DNA from: Actinomycetota bacterium | GTDB lineage: Bacteria > Actinomycetota > Actinomycetes > Streptosporangiales > Streptosporangiaceae | Assembly: GCA_003164955.1 (NCBI GenBank) | Contig: PLRW01000265.1 | Span: 1 to 33,911, forward strand | DNA: 33,911 nucleotides | Reading direction: 5' to 3' | Shown: positions 1-8,791 of the stretch, one piece after another | Numbering within the stretch: the stretch's first letter is position 1 | Layout: each line of letters opens with the position of its first letter | The notes under the pieces: model-generated | Told to the model about the DNA's origin: nothing | What the model saw: the letters and a program-made list of their open reading frames with translations, nothing else | Databases searched by the model: none | Program-made: the position numbers and the translations under genes

Positions 1-29
1 CGGTGCGAGCCGTTCGTGCGGTGCGGGCG

Positions 30-1385
30 CTAGGCCCCGGCGCCACGGACGATGCCGAGCACCTCGTCACGCAGCGATTCCATCGCCGCCGTATCAGCAG
101 CCTCCACGTTAAGCCTCAGCAGTGGCTCCGTGTTCGAGGGCCGGACATTGAACCGCCAGTCGGGGGCCTGGACCGTCAGCCCGTCCAGCTCATCGGTGGT
201 GACCCCCGGGCGGCCGGCGAAGGCGTCCCGGACCCGGGCGGTGGCCGCGGCCTGGTCAGCCACCTCGCTGTTGACCTCCCCGCTCGCGGCGTACCGTGCG
301 TAGCGGGCCAGCAGGTGCGACAGCGGGCCCTCCTGATGCCCCAGCGCGGCGAGGACGTGCAGCGCGGCGAGCATGCCGGAGTCGGCGAACCAGAAGTCAC
401 GGAAGTAGAAGTGGCCGGAGTGCTCGCCGCCGAAGATCGCGCTTGTGCGCGCCATCTCGGCCTTGATGAAGGAGTGGCCCACGCGGGTGCGGACCGGGAG
501 GCCGCCGTTCTCCGCGATGATCTCCGGGACCGCGCGCGACGTGATCAGGTTGTGGATGACGTTCGCGCCAGGCTCGCGGGCCAGTTCGCGGGTCGCGATG
601 AGCGCGGTGAGCACCGACGGCGAGACGATCTCGCCGTTCTCGTCGACGACGAAACAGCGGTCGGCGTCGCCGTCGAAGGCGAGCCCGATGTCGGCGCCGG
701 TCTCGGTCACCACGCCCTGCAGGTCGCGCAGGTTAGCCGGTTCGATCGGGTTGGCTTCGTGGTTCGGGAAGGTGCCGTCCAGCTCGAAATACATCGGCAC
801 CAGGTCGATGGGCAGCCCGTCGAACACCTTCGGCACGGTGTACCCGGCCATGCCGTTGCCGGCGTCGACGACGACCTTCAGCGGCCGGATGGCCGACACG
901 TCGACGAGCTTCTTCAGGTGCTCCGCGTAGCCGGAGAGCAGGTCCCGGCGGCTGGTGCGGCCAGGCGGCGCGGCACTGGCCGGCACACCCGTTTCGATCA
1001 TCTCGCGCAGCTCGGTCAGCCCGGTCTCCTGGCCCACCGGCTTCGCCCCTTCCCGGCACAGCTTGATGCCGTTGTATCGCGACGGGTTGTGGCTGGCGGT
1101 CACCATGGCCCCGGGGATGCCGAGGGTGCCACTGGCGTAATAGAGCATGTCGGTGGAGCCGAGACCGGCGTCGATGACGTCGGCGCCCTGCGACGTGGCG
1201 CCCCGGCCGAACGCCGCCGCCAGGGGCCCGGAGGACGTCCGCATGTCGTGCACCGTCACGACCTCGCCCGCACCGGTCAGGCGGACGAAGGCGGCACCCA
1301 CGGCCTCGGCCACGCTCTCGTTGAGCTCGCCCGGCACGACACCGCGGATGTCGTACGCCTTGATGATCTTCGCCAAGTCAGCCAC
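30..1385 (-). CDS. manB: Phosphomannomutase/phosphoglucomutase
   Basis: This enzyme interconverts hexose 6-phosphate and hexose 1-phosphate, most likely mannose-6-P to mannose-1-P for GDP-mannose supply in the cytoplasm. The 451-residue protein has the full alpha-D-phosphohexomutase layout: an N-terminal KAYDIRGVVP motif, the catalytic phosphoserine loop TASHNPSRYNG near residue 97, the metal-binding DGDADR loop near residue 240, the sugar-binding GGEHSGH loop and the C-terminal phosphate-binding RPSNTEP loop. The start is a GTG with an AGGAGG about 11 bases upstream. A tandem repeat (1410-1462) lies just upstream. The pyrophosphorylase and glycosyltransferase at 9784-12094 are plausible partners. 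Mannose versus glucose preference cannot be read from sequence; the manB name follows usual actinobacterial context. Confidence 0.93.
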   Translation of the reverse strand: MADLAKIIKAYDIRGVVPGELNESVAEAVGAAFVRLTGAGEVVTVHDMRTSSGPLAAAFGRGATSQGADVIDAGLGSTDMLYYASGTLGIPGAMVTASHNPSRYNGIKLCREGAKPVGQETGLTELREMIETGVPASAAPPGRTSRRDLLSGYAEHLKKLVDVSAIRPLKVVVDAGNGMAGYTVPKVFDGLPIDLVPMYFELDGTFPNHEANPIEPANLRDLQGVVTETGADIGLAFDGDADRCFVVDENGEIVSPSVLTALIATRELAREPGANVIHNLITSRAVPEIIAENGGLPVRTRVGHSFIKAEMARTSAIFGGEHSGHFYFRDFWFADSGMLAALHVLAALGHQEGPLSHLLARYARYAASGEVNSEVADQAAATARVRDAFAGRPGVTTDELDGLTVQAPDWRFNVRPSNTEPLLRLNVEAADTAAMESLRDEVLGIVRGAGA

Positions 1386-1409
1386 TACGGCTCGCGCCTC
1401 CTGTGCCCT

Positions 1410-1462
1410 ATGCGATTACCCCATGCGATTACCCCGTGCCATTAACCCCATGCCATTACGCG
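1410..1462. repeat. Four tandem 13-14-bp units upstream of manB
   Basis: Two identical copies of ATGCGATTACCCC (1410-1422, 1423-1435) are followed by two diverged copies (1436-1449, 1450-1462, core TGCCATTA). The array sits 25 bases upstream of the manB GTG, where the 5' leader or promoter would be. The rest of 1386-1609 shows no gene. Function unknown; it may be a regulator-binding array or a slippage-prone minisatellite. Confidence 0.75.
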
Positions 1463-1609
1463 GTGCGGTACGGCAGCGCCTCGTACACAGGGGAAACGGA
1501 ACTCGTCCGCTCGCCGCGCCGTTATCCGGCTCCAGCACCGGGGACCGAGCCTACCGCCCCTCGGGGGGGCAGATCCCGGAAGGCGCCCAGGTCGCGGACA
1601 ATGAGCGGA

Positions 1610-2032
1610 CTACGTCGTGGGCTGGCGGCCGGCCGGCTCACCGGACGGGGCCGTCTCCGGCGGGGCCGAGCGGACCATCCTCAGGTGACGGCGCCGCCCC
1701 ACCTCGACGCCCTGCCCGACCGGTTCAGCGGACGGAGGGCGCGGCGGCGCAGGCGAGCGCTGGCGCTGCTGCTGCGAGGCTTCCCGGACCGCATTGGCCA
1801 GGGCCTCCAGGTCGTCCACGCTCTGCTGGACGGGATCGCCGGGCAGCCGCACGACGTCCCAGCCCCGGGGCACGGTGAGCCGCTCGGCGTGCGTGGCGCA
1901 CAGGTCGTAGCAGTGCGGCTCGACGTAGGCCGCCAGCGGGCCCAGCACGGCCGTCGAGTCACGGTAGACGTACGTGAGCGTGTAGACGGGGGGCTGCCTG
2001 CATGCGGTGCGCGAGCAGCAACGCGAACTCAC
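1610..2032 (-). CDS. DUF3499 family protein
   Basis: A small conserved actinobacterial protein of unknown function, here 140 residues. The conserved part is the N-terminal half: a cysteine cluster (SSRCCSRTAC), the block LTYVYRDSTAVLGPLA and a PHCYDLCATHAERLTVPRGW segment. These Cys and His residues could form a metal site, which is inference. The C-terminal half is Pro/Gln/Arg-rich and looks disordered. The GTG start is preceded by a GAGGTGGG stretch. Its place between manB and the zincin-fold gene matches the gene order I recall from Streptomyces-type genomes. Confidence 0.85.
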   Translation of the reverse strand: MSSRCCSRTACRQPPVYTLTYVYRDSTAVLGPLAAYVEPHCYDLCATHAERLTVPRGWDVVRLPGDPVQQSVDDLEALANAVREASQQQRQRSPAPPRPPSAEPVGQGVEVGRRRHLRMVRSAPPETAPSGEPAGRQPTT

Positions 2033-2438
2033 CGACCCACCTCACTCACATGTCAACTCCGCCGGAACTGCCGAGGCCGCATCGCAGCAGCCGGGGCACG
2101 CCGGATTGCTCGTGCGCCCCGGGAGAGATTGTCGCCCTCGGGAGCCGGGTCCCGCAGCACTATCCCGGAGCAGGTCCGGATTAGCCCAGCGTGCGTCCCG
2201 TACATTCGTTGACGGTAGCTGGCCGGGGTCGTGAACGCCACCACCCGGGGCGCTCTGCGCGATCGTGTCTTCGGCCGGGCCCCGCCGCCCGGCCCGCGCG
2301 GTAACGCTGGGTACCGGGCTCCGGGCCGGGCTGACCGCGGCGCCGGGGCTGACTGCCGGGCTGGCTGGCGTGCTGGCTACGGGGCTTCAGCCCCAGCGTC
2401 TACCGGCCACGGGGCCCCTGGGGATACGCTCGGTAACT
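2033..2438. other. Divergent intergenic region, no gene recognised
   Basis: These 406 bases separate the minus-strand DUF3499 gene from the plus-strand zincin-fold gene. Open frames exist on both strands, but they have low-complexity G/C translations without family resemblance. A short perfect hairpin, GGGGCTTCAGCCCC, lies at 2381-2394. A TTGACG lies near 2210 on the plus strand, but I see no convincing -10 partner. Promoters for both flanking genes must lie here or just outside. Confidence 0.5.
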
Positions 2439-2912
2439 ATGCAGGCAGGCGAGACCAGTTCCGTTCCCGGCCGCCGGCGCATTCGGCGACGGGACCGGCA
2501 CGGGCGCGGCCTGCGGGGCCGCCTGGTGCCCACGGACGTGCCGCTGTACCGCAGCCGGGCGCAGCAGTTCGACGACCTGGTCCTCGACGCGGTCGCGCGG
2601 CTCGAGCCCCGGTGGGAGGCGGAGCTGTCCGGGATCGAGTTCGCGGTGCAGGAAGTGCCGGATGAGGAAATCCTGGGCGAGGAGATCGTCCCGGTGCCGC
2701 TGGCCCGGATCGATCCCGGGGAGGCGGACCCGCTCGATGCGGCCGGCGCCCAATCGCCGCGGATCGTGCTGTACCGGAGGCCGCTGCTGGCGCGGGCCGA
2801 AGACGAGGACGAACTGAGCGAGCTGATCTTCGACGTGGTGGTCGAGGAATTCGCCGAACTGCTCGGGCTGGACCCGGACGCGATCGATCCGGGTTACCCC
2901 GAAGGGGAATGA
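2439..2912 (+). CDS. Metallopeptidase-family (zincin-like, PF06262-type) protein, metal motif lost
   Basis: A protein of 157 residues from the ATG at 2439. It resembles the short zincin-like family usually annotated as metallopeptidase family protein, with the features FDDLVLDAVARLEPRWEAEL, then VPDEE, then RIVLYRRPL. Family members with an active site have an HExxH helix near the C-terminus. Here the aligned segment (residues 134-143) reads VVEEFAELLG, so both zinc-ligand histidines are glutamates and protease activity is doubtful. A longer frame opens at 2265, but its first 58 codons are low-complexity, so I chose the internal ATG. It lies between the DUF3499 gene and whiB. Family assignment is from memory of motifs; function unknown. 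Confidence 0.8.
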   Translation: MQAGETSSVPGRRRIRRRDRHGRGLRGRLVPTDVPLYRSRAQQFDDLVLDAVARLEPRWEAELSGIEFAVQEVPDEEILGEEIVPVPLARIDPGEADPLDAAGAQSPRIVLYRRPLLARAEDEDELSELIFDVVVEEFAELLGLDPDAIDPGYPEGE

Positions 2913-3070
2913 CCCTGGGCCGGGACGCGATTCATGCCCCGGCCGGGGGACCCGCGGGCCGGACGGGTATCCGCGGGATAGTGCTCCGGCAGGCGGGGCC
3001 GGCGCCCGCGAGCCGGGACATGCCCGGCCGCGAGCCGCCGCCCGTCGGCTCGGCGCCGGCGGGGCGACGG
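2913..3070. other. Convergent intergenic region with weak hairpin
   Basis: The zincin-fold gene and whiB converge here. A 7-bp stem (CGAGCCG at 3031-3037, CGGCTCG at 3046-3052) with an 8-base loop is the best terminator candidate. No T-run follows on either strand, so the assignment is weak. Confidence 0.35.
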
Positions 3071-3346
3071 TTACACCGCTTCCCGCTTCAGCCGCCGACG
3101 TTCTCGCTCGGACATGCCGCCCCAGATACCGAACCGTTCATCGTTCTCCAGCGCGAACTCCAGGCACTCGGCCCGGACCTCGCACCCCCGGCAGACCTTC
3201 TTGGCCTCCCGGGTCGAGCCGCCCTTCTCCGGGAAGAACGCCTCAGGATCGGTTTGGGCACACAAGGCCCGGTCCTGCCAGCCAAGCTCCTCGGCGTCGT
3301 CTGAGCACTCCACACCGTGCTCAAGTGGGACGATGACCTCAGACAC
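3071..3346 (-). CDS. WhiB-family transcriptional regulator (WhmD/WhiB2-like)
   Basis: A small iron-sulfur transcription factor that in this family binds a [4Fe-4S] cluster and the principal sigma factor. From the chosen GTG the protein has 91 residues. The four cluster cysteines are C29, C52, C55 and C61 (C...CxxCxxxxxC), followed by the turn FGIWGG (72-77) and a basic C-terminus, SERERRRLKREAV. Start choice: a GGAGG sits 5 bases before the GTG at 3346, while the in-frame GTG at 3352 would overlap it. The GIWGGMSERERRRLKR end and the location beside manB and cofD suggest the developmental whiB/whmD type rather than whiB7. Upstream lies a 12-bp perfect palindrome (3418-3429). Confidence 0.93.
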   Translation of the reverse strand: MSEVIVPLEHGVECSDDAEELGWQDRALCAQTDPEAFFPEKGGSTREAKKVCRGCEVRAECLEFALENDERFGIWGGMSERERRRLKREAV

Positions 3347-3723
3347 ACGCACCTCCTACCCCTTGCGGGGCCCCCGGCCTCGCATCCCTAGGGACGCGTA
3401 CTTACAACTATGAAATTACACGCGCGTGTCTTGCTTCCCGTCAAGCCGGCTAGGTGATATTGGCCGTATTAATGTCCTGAGTTGGGCGAAAAGTCCCCCA
3501 AGATTGTGGCCTGATTGTGGCCTATTCGTTGCCGGGCCGTTAGCAGAACGAACCAGGGCCAGCGCACAGCGAAATCACGGAGCCAGCCCGGGAAGGCCGG
3601 CGCCAGCCCGCGGGGAAGACGACCGAGAGCGGAGCCAGCCAGGGGCACAGTTCAGGGGGGATGACGAGGGGCGAGGCAGGGGCGCGGTCGGGCGGGGTCC
3701 GGAAACCTGCCAGACTTCTGGTT
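3347..3723. promoter_or_regulatory. Divergent control region between whiB and cofD
   Basis: No gene is recognised in these 377 bases. A perfect palindrome, ACACGCGCGTGT, lies at 3418-3429, about 70 bases upstream of the whiB start, inside a comparatively A/T-rich patch (3395-3420). A tandem pair of GATTGTGGCCT occurs at 3502-3512 and 3513-3523. An in-frame ATG at 3661 would extend cofD by 21 low-complexity residues, and I do not use it. Promoters for both genes are expected here, but I cannot assign -35 and -10 elements with confidence. Confidence 0.5.
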
Positions 3724-4671
3724 ATGCGGATCACCGTGCTGGCCGGAGGCGTGGGCGCCGCGCGCTTCCTCCGCGGCCTCAAGGCTGCCGCCCCGGACGC
3801 GGAGATCACCGTGATCGGGAACACCGGCGATGACATCACGCTGTTCGGGCTGCGCGTGTGCCCGGACCTGGACACGGTGATGTACACGCTCGGTGGCGGG
3901 ATCAACGAGGACCAGGGGTGGGGCCGGGCCGGGGAGACGTTCGCCATCCGGGACGAGCTAGCCGGGTACGGCGCCGGGCCGGACTGGTTCACTCTGGGCG
4001 ACCGCGATTTTGCCACGCACATCGCGCGCAGCCAGTTGCTGGCCGGGGGTCATCCTCTCTCGGCCGTGACCGAGATCCTCTGCCGGCGGTGGCAGCCCGG
4101 GATCCGGCTGCTGCCGATGTCGGACGATCAGATCGAGACGCACGTGCTGATCGATGACGGTGACGGCCGCCGCTACGTGCACTTTCAGGAATGGTGGGTC
4201 CGGATGCACGCGCAGGTGCCGGCGGCGGCGATCGTGCCGGCCGGCGCGGCCGACGCCCGCCCGGCCCCGGGTGTGCTGGACGCCATTACGGGGGCGGACG
4301 TGGTGCTGTTCCCGCCATCCAATCCGGTGGTGAGCATCGGGACGATCCTCGCCGTGCCGGGTATCCGGGAGGCGGTGGCGGCCAGGACCGTGGTGGGCGT
4401 GTCACCGATCATCGGCGGTGCCCCGGTGCGCGGGATGGCCGACGCATGCCTGACCGCGATCGGCGTGCCGACGAGCGCCGCAGCCGTCGGGGCCCACTAC
4501 GGGGCCGGGCTGATCGACGGCTGGCTGATGGACAATGAGGACAAGGCGGCTGCGGCGGACACGGCGCTGACCGGGATCGAGGTACGGATCATGCCCCTGT
4601 ACATGCATGATCTCGCGGCGACGGCCGACATCGCGCGGGCGGCGCTGGACCTGGCCGCGGGGCTCACCTGA
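3724..4671 (+). CDS. cofD: 2-phospho-L-lactate transferase (F420 biosynthesis, CofD/FbiA)
   Basis: CofD joins a nucleotide-activated phospho-lactate or phosphoenolpyruvate moiety to the deazaflavin FO, giving F420-0 or its dehydro form. The 315-residue protein begins [19 protein letters not shown], the nucleotide-binding loop at the N-terminus, followed by [22 protein letters not shown], the FO/Mg2+-binding region typical of this family. [13 protein letters not shown] and SPIIGG motifs lie in the second half. The start at 3724 gives the canonical family N-terminus. Its TGA overlaps the ATG of fbiB by one base (TGATG), so the two are probably translationally coupled. With fbiB and fbiC nearby, the FO and polyglutamylation steps are present. 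The guanylyltransferase (cofC/fbiD) is not in this window. Confidence 0.96.
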   Translation: MRITVLAGGVGAARFLRGLKAAAPDAEITVIGNTGDDITLFGLRVCPDLDTVMYTLGGGINEDQGWGRAGETFAIRDELAGYGAGPDWFTLGDRDFATHIARSQLLAGGHPLSAVTEILCRRWQPGIRLLPMSDDQIETHVLIDDGDGRRYVHFQEWWVRMHAQVPAAAIVPAGAADARPAPGVLDAITGADVVLFPPSNPVVSIGTILAVPGIREAVAARTVVGVSPIIGGAPVRGMADACLTAIGVPTSAAAVGAHYGAGLIDGWLMDNEDKAAAADTALTGIEVRIMPLYMHDLAATADIARAALDLAAGLT

Positions 4672-6050
4672 TGCCAGCGCGCCGGGAGGGCGGGAAGCCG
4701 CGCGACGAGGTGGCGCGCGACCAGGCGGCGGGCGACCAGGCGGCGGGCGACCAGGCGGCGGGCGAGCGCGGCCGGGAGATCAGCGTCCGGGGCGTACCCG
4801 GGCTGCCGGAGATCGGGCCGGGCGCGGACCTGGCCGCGCTGATCACCGGCGCCGGCATGGGCCTGCGGGACGGCGACATCGTCGTGGTGACGTCGAAGAT
4901 CGTGAGCAAGGCGGAGGGCCGGGTCGTGCACGGCGGCCGCGAGGACGCGATCGACGCCGAGACGGTCCGGGTGGTCGCGCGGCGCGGTGACGCGCGGATC
5001 GTCGAGACGCGGCAGGGCCTCGTGCTCGCCGCGGCGGGGGTCGACGCCTCCAACACCCCGCCCGGCACGGTCGTCCTGCTGCCCGAGGACCCGGACGAGT
5101 CCGCGCGGCGGCTCCGGAAGGCGCTGCGCGACCGGGCCGGCACCAGCGTCGGGGTCATCATCACCGACACGCTCGGCCGGGCGTGGCGGATCGGGCAGAC
5201 CGACACCGCGATCGGCGCGGCGGGCGTGCGGCCCTTCGTCGACTACCGGGGTACCGAGGACAGCTTCGGTAATTCCCTGGAGGTCACCCTGGACGCGGTC
5301 GCCGACGAGATCGCCGCCGCCGCGGACCTGGTCAAGGGCAAGGCGTCCGGGGTTCCGGTGGCCGTGGTGCGCGGGCTGGCGGACCTGGTGACGGCCGGGG
5401 ACGGCCCGGGGGCGGCCGCCCTGATCCGGCCCGCGGCCGAGGACATGTTCCGGTTCGGCGCTGCCGACGTGCCGCTGGCCCGCCGCACCGTCCGGGAATT
5501 CACCAGCGAGCCGGTCAGCCTGCCCGCGGTCCGGCGCGCGATCACCGCCGCGCTGACCGCCCCCGCACCGCACCACACCGAGCCGTGGCGGTTCGCGATC
5601 CTGGAGTCCGCACAGAGCCGGACGGAACTGTGTGACGCCATGCTCGAAGCGTGGATCACCGACCTGCGCGGCGACGGCTTCACCGAGGAGCAGATCGCCC
5701 GCCGGGTCCGGCGCGGGGAGCCGCTGCGCAACGCCCCCGTCATCGTCGTGCCGTGCCTGATCCCCAAGGGCCTGCACGACTACCCCGACGACCGGCGGTC
5801 CCGCGCCGAACAGGAGATGTTCCTCATCTCGATAGGCGCGTCGGTGCAGAACCTCATGGTCACCCTGGCGGCCGAGGGCCTGGGTTCGTGCTACATCTCC
5901 AGCACATTGTTCTGCCCGGACGTCGCGGGCGACGCCATCGGCCTGCCGTACGACTGGCACCCGATGGGAGCCGTCGGCATCGGGCACCCCGCGTCCGTGC
6001 CCGCCCCGCGACCGCCCCGCGACCCCGACCACTTCATCCTGACCCTGTAG
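4671..6050 (+). CDS. fbiB: Bifunctional F420 gamma-glutamyl ligase / FMN-dependent dehydro-F420-0 reductase (FbiB)
   Basis: FbiB adds the glutamate tail to F420-0. In actinobacteria its C-terminal nitroreductase-fold domain reduces dehydro-F420-0. The 459 residues split into a CofE domain (about 36-265; motifs [34 protein letters not shown] and [14 protein letters not shown]) and a nitroreductase-like domain (about 270-459; [11 protein letters not shown], then [22 protein letters not shown]). Full-length FbiB is expected in this phylum. The N-terminus carries a three-fold DQAAG repeat (residues 17-31) encoded by perfect 15-bp tandem copies, probably a disordered tail. It overlaps cofD by one base. 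A paired GGCCGCGGCC hairpin follows the stop. Confidence 0.96.
   Translation: MPARREGGKPRDEVARDQAAGDQAAGDQAAGERGREISVRGVPGLPEIGPGADLAALITGAGMGLRDGDIVVVTSKIVSKAEGRVVHGGREDAIDAETVRVVARRGDARIVETRQGLVLAAAGVDASNTPPGTVVLLPEDPDESARRLRKALRDRAGTSVGVIITDTLGRAWRIGQTDTAIGAAGVRPFVDYRGTEDSFGNSLEVTLDAVADEIAAAADLVKGKASGVPVAVVRGLADLVTAGDGPGAAALIRPAAEDMFRFGAADVPLARRTVREFTSEPVSLPAVRRAITAALTAPAPHHTEPWRFAILESAQSRTELCDAMLEAWITDLRGDGFTEEQIARRVRRGEPLRNAPVIVVPCLIPKGLHDYPDDRRSRAEQEMFLISIGASVQNLMVTLAAEGLGSCYISSTLFCPDVAGDAIGLPYDWHPMGAVGIGHPASVPAPRPPRDPDHFILTL
4719..4763 (+). repeat. Three perfect 15-bp tandem copies inside fbiB
   Basis: The unit GACCAGGCGGCGGGC occurs at 4719-4733, 4734-4748 and 4749-4763, in frame, encoding DQAAG three times. 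Perfect identity suggests recent slippage expansion in the non-conserved FbiB leader. Confidence 0.9.
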
Positions 6051-6051
6051 C

Positions 6052-6078
6052 GGCCGCGGCCGTGTAGCGGCCGCGGCC
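6052..6078. terminator. Convergent hairpin between fbiB and fbiC
   Basis: Two copies of the self-complementary decamer GGCCGCGGCC (6052-6061 and 6069-6078) can pair into a 10-bp stem with a 7-base loop. It starts directly after the fbiB stop and lies 20 bases past the fbiC stop on the other strand. The symmetric position fits a bidirectional terminator. There is no U-run. Confidence 0.6.
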
Positions 6079-6098
6079 AGGACGCCCGGAGGGAGCCG

Positions 6099-8672
6099 TC
6101 AGGCGCCCAGCAGGGGTAGCGGGGTACGGATGGAGGCGCACACGCCGTCACTGGCCGCGGCGGCGGCGAGCCGGTCCGCGGGGACCTCGCCGTAGGAGGT
6201 GGTCCGCTGCCGGGCGGGCCGGCCGGTGGGCGCGATCATCGCCTGAAGCTGGCTGATCGTCCGGAACGAGCCGTTGGCGGCGCCGGCCATCCGGCTGATC
6301 GTCTCCTCCATCAGGGTGCCGCCCATGTCGTTGACGCCGCCCTGCAGAACATCGCGGCACAGGTCCTCGCCGAGCTTGACCCAGGAGCACTGGATCGAGT
6401 CGATCGCGCCGTGCAGCAGCAGCCGGGACACCGCGTGGACGGCCCGGTTCTCCCGGCGGGTGGGGCCGGGGCGGGCCAGGCCCGCCAGGTAGATGGGCGC
6501 ATTCTCGTGGATGAACGGCAGCAGCACGAACTCGGTGAAGCCGCCGGTGCGCTCCTGGATGCCGCGCAGCACCCGCAGGTGCGCGACCCAGTGCGCCGGG
6601 GTGTCCACGTGCCCGTACATCATGGTCGACGAGCTGCGCAGGCCGAGCTCGTGCGCGGCCGTGATCACCTCGATCCACACCGAGGCAGGCAGCTTGCCCT
6701 TGGTCAGGATCCAGCGCACGTCGTCGTCCAGGATCTCTGCGGCGGTGCCGGGGACCGAGTCGAGGCCGGCCTCCTTGGCGCGGATCAGCCATTCCCGGAT
6801 CGGCAGCCCGGTCCGGGACGCCCCGTTGACCACTTCCATCGGGGAGAAGGCGTGCACGTGCATGCCGGGGGTGCGGCGCTTAACCTCGGCGGCGATGTCG
6901 AAGTAGGCGGTCCCGGGCAGATCCGGGTGGATGCCGCCCTGCATGCATACCTCGGTGGCCCCGGCCTCCCACGCCTCCTGCGCCCGGTCCCCGATCTGCT
7001 CCAGCGACAGGGTGTAGGCGTCGGCGTCGGAACGGCGCTGAGCGAACGCGCAGAACCGGCAGCCGGTGTAACAGACGTTGGTGAAGTTGATGTTGCGGTT
7101 GACGACGTAGGTGATGTCGTCGCCATTCACGTCCCGGCGGATCGCGTCGGCCAGGGCGGCGAGGGCTTCGAGGGCAGGGCCGTCCGCGGCGAGCAGGGCC
7201 AGCGCCTGTGCGTCGCTGAGCCCCGCCGGGGCCCGTTCGGCCTGGCGCAGCGCATCTTTGACATCGGCGTCGATCCGGGGCCCGGGGGCCGGCTGAGGCT
7301 CACTGGCGAGGCGGCTCCTGATCTCCTCCCAGTCGCCGTAGACCTCGGCGAAGTCGTCCCGGCGGTCCGTGGTCCGGCCGGTCGTGTCGATCGAGGTGTA
7401 CAGGTCGGTACGGCCCGTCTCCTGCCAGCCGCCGTCCGGCTCCTGCCACGGCCGCCCCTGCGGCACGGCACCCTCGGCGGCCAGGCCCGTCGCCGGGTCG
7501 GCCAGCGCGGACACGTGCGCGCCCAGCCGCGGGTCCAGCCACGGCTCCCGGATGTAGGGCGGATAGATCGTCAGGCGCTCGCGCAGGGTGAAGCCCTCGG
7601 CGGCGGTCCGCGCGGCCAGCTCGTCGATCTGCGGCCACGGGCGTTCGGGGTTCACGTGGTCCGGGGTGAGCGGGGAGACCCCGCCCCAGTCGTCGATCCC
7701 GGCCGCCAGGATCATCCGGTACTGGTCGCCGATCAGGTTCGGCGGGGCCTGGATACGCGCCTTCGGCCCGAGGATGAGACGCGTGACGGCGATGGTCGCG
7801 GCGAGATCGTCGAGATCGGCGTCCGGAACGCCGCGCATCTTGGTGTCCGGCTTGGCCCGGAAGTTCTGCACGATGACTTCCTGGATGCCGCCGTACTCGC
7901 GCGCGACCTGGCGGATCGCGAAGATGGATTCGGCGCGCTCGGTGAGCGTCTCACCGATGCCGATGAGGATTCCGGTCGTGAACGGCACGCCGGAACGCCC
8001 GGCGTCCTCCAGGACCCGCAGCCGGACCGCGGGATCCTTGTCGGGGCTGCCGAAGTGCGGGCCGCCCCGCTCGGTGAACAGCCGGGCCGCGGTGGTCTCC
8101 AGCATCATGCCCATCGACGGCGCCACCGGCTTGAGCCGCTGGAAGTCCGCCCAGCCCAGCACGCCCGGGTTGAGGTGCGGCAGCAGGCCGGTCTCCTCCA
8201 GCACCCGGATCGCCATGGCCCGGACGTAGGACAGCGTGTCGTCGTAGCCGCGGGCGTCCAGCCACTCCCGGGCCTGCGGCCAGCGGTCCTCCGGCCGATC
8301 GCCCAGGGTGAACAGCGCCTCCTTGCAGCCGAGGGCGGCACCCTGCTTCGCGATGGCGAGAACCTCGTCCGGCTCCAGGTACACGCTGTCCAGCCGGTGC
8401 GGGACCGTCGCGAACGTGCAGTACCCGCAGCGGTCCCGGCACAGCCGGGTCAGCGGGATGAAGACCTTGCGCGAATACGTGATCACCCCGGGACGCCCGG
8501 CGGCGGCCAGGCCCGCGTCGCGGGTCCGGCCGGCGTAGCCGAGCAGTGTCTCCAGGTCGGCCCCGCGGCTCTGCAGCAGGATCGCGGCCTCGCCCGGGTC
8601 CAGGGCCTTGCCGTCCCGGGCGCGGGCCAGCGCCCGGCGCAGGCCCGGCTGAGGCTCAGCGGAAGACGTCAC
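6099..8672 (-). CDS. fbiC: Bifunctional FO synthase (FbiC; CofG-CofH fusion)
   Basis: FbiC makes FO (the deazaflavin chromophore of F420) from tyrosine and a ribityl-diaminouracil intermediate, using two radical-SAM halves. The 857 residues hold a CofG half with the cluster motif C78-C82-C85 (CRDRCGYC) and a CofH half with C534-C538-C541 (CYTGCRFC), followed by [11 protein letters not shown] and LPFIHENAP. Fusion in the order CofG-CofH is the normal actinobacterial form. The GTG start is preceded by AAGGGA six bases upstream. It converges on cofD-fbiB, so nearly the whole F420 pathway is clustered. The upstream alkA gene has its own terminator, so fbiC is probably transcribed from its own promoter within 8673-8755. 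Confidence 0.97.
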   Translation of the reverse strand: MTSSAEPQPGLRRALARARDGKALDPGEAAILLQSRGADLETLLGYAGRTRDAGLAAAGRPGVITYSRKVFIPLTRLCRDRCGYCTFATVPHRLDSVYLEPDEVLAIAKQGAALGCKEALFTLGDRPEDRWPQAREWLDARGYDDTLSYVRAMAIRVLEETGLLPHLNPGVLGWADFQRLKPVAPSMGMMLETTAARLFTERGGPHFGSPDKDPAVRLRVLEDAGRSGVPFTTGILIGIGETLTERAESIFAIRQVAREYGGIQEVIVQNFRAKPDTKMRGVPDADLDDLAATIAVTRLILGPKARIQAPPNLIGDQYRMILAAGIDDWGGVSPLTPDHVNPERPWPQIDELAARTAAEGFTLRERLTIYPPYIREPWLDPRLGAHVSALADPATGLAAEGAVPQGRPWQEPDGGWQETGRTDLYTSIDTTGRTTDRRDDFAEVYGDWEEIRSRLASEPQPAPGPRIDADVKDALRQAERAPAGLSDAQALALLAADGPALEALAALADAIRRDVNGDDITYVVNRNINFTNVCYTGCRFCAFAQRRSDADAYTLSLEQIGDRAQEAWEAGATEVCMQGGIHPDLPGTAYFDIAAEVKRRTPGMHVHAFSPMEVVNGASRTGLPIREWLIRAKEAGLDSVPGTAAEILDDDVRWILTKGKLPASVWIEVITAAHELGLRSSSTMMYGHVDTPAHWVAHLRVLRGIQERTGGFTEFVLLPFIHENAPIYLAGLARPGPTRRENRAVHAVSRLLLHGAIDSIQCSWVKLGEDLCRDVLQGGVNDMGGTLMEETISRMAGAANGSFRTISQLQAMIAPTGRPARQRTTSYGEVPADRLAAAAASDGVCASIRTPLPLLGA

Positions 8673-8755
8673 GCGTTATCCCTTCGTCGGCGCTCACGGG
8701 TAGGCCAGGCGGCGCCTGACCAGAACCCGCTTCGACCCTACGCCGCGAGCACAAA

Positions 8756-8779
8756 TGCCCCCGAGGGCACCCGGGGGCA
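8756..8779 (-). terminator. Intrinsic terminator downstream of the alkA-like gene
   Basis: A perfect 8-bp stem, TGCCCCCG (8756-8763) paired with CGGGGGCA (8772-8779), has an 8-base loop and is followed on the minus strand by TTTGTG. It begins 13 bases after the alkA-like stop. It should separate that gene's transcript from fbiC. Confidence 0.7.
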
Positions 8780-8791
8780 GGCCGGCCCGGG

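Noticed and set aside
3..1445. 480-codon plus-strand frame opposite manB
   Set aside because: Mirror frame caused by high GC; translation has no family resemblance while the opposite strand encodes a full phosphohexomutase.
2053..2244. 63-codon frame in the DUF3499/zincin gap
   Set aside because: No ribosome site, no family, and it fills a divergent promoter region.
4497..6032. 511-codon minus-strand frame opposite fbiB
   Set aside because: Antisense shadow; composition Arg/Gly/Pro-rich without motifs, and fbiB is unambiguous.
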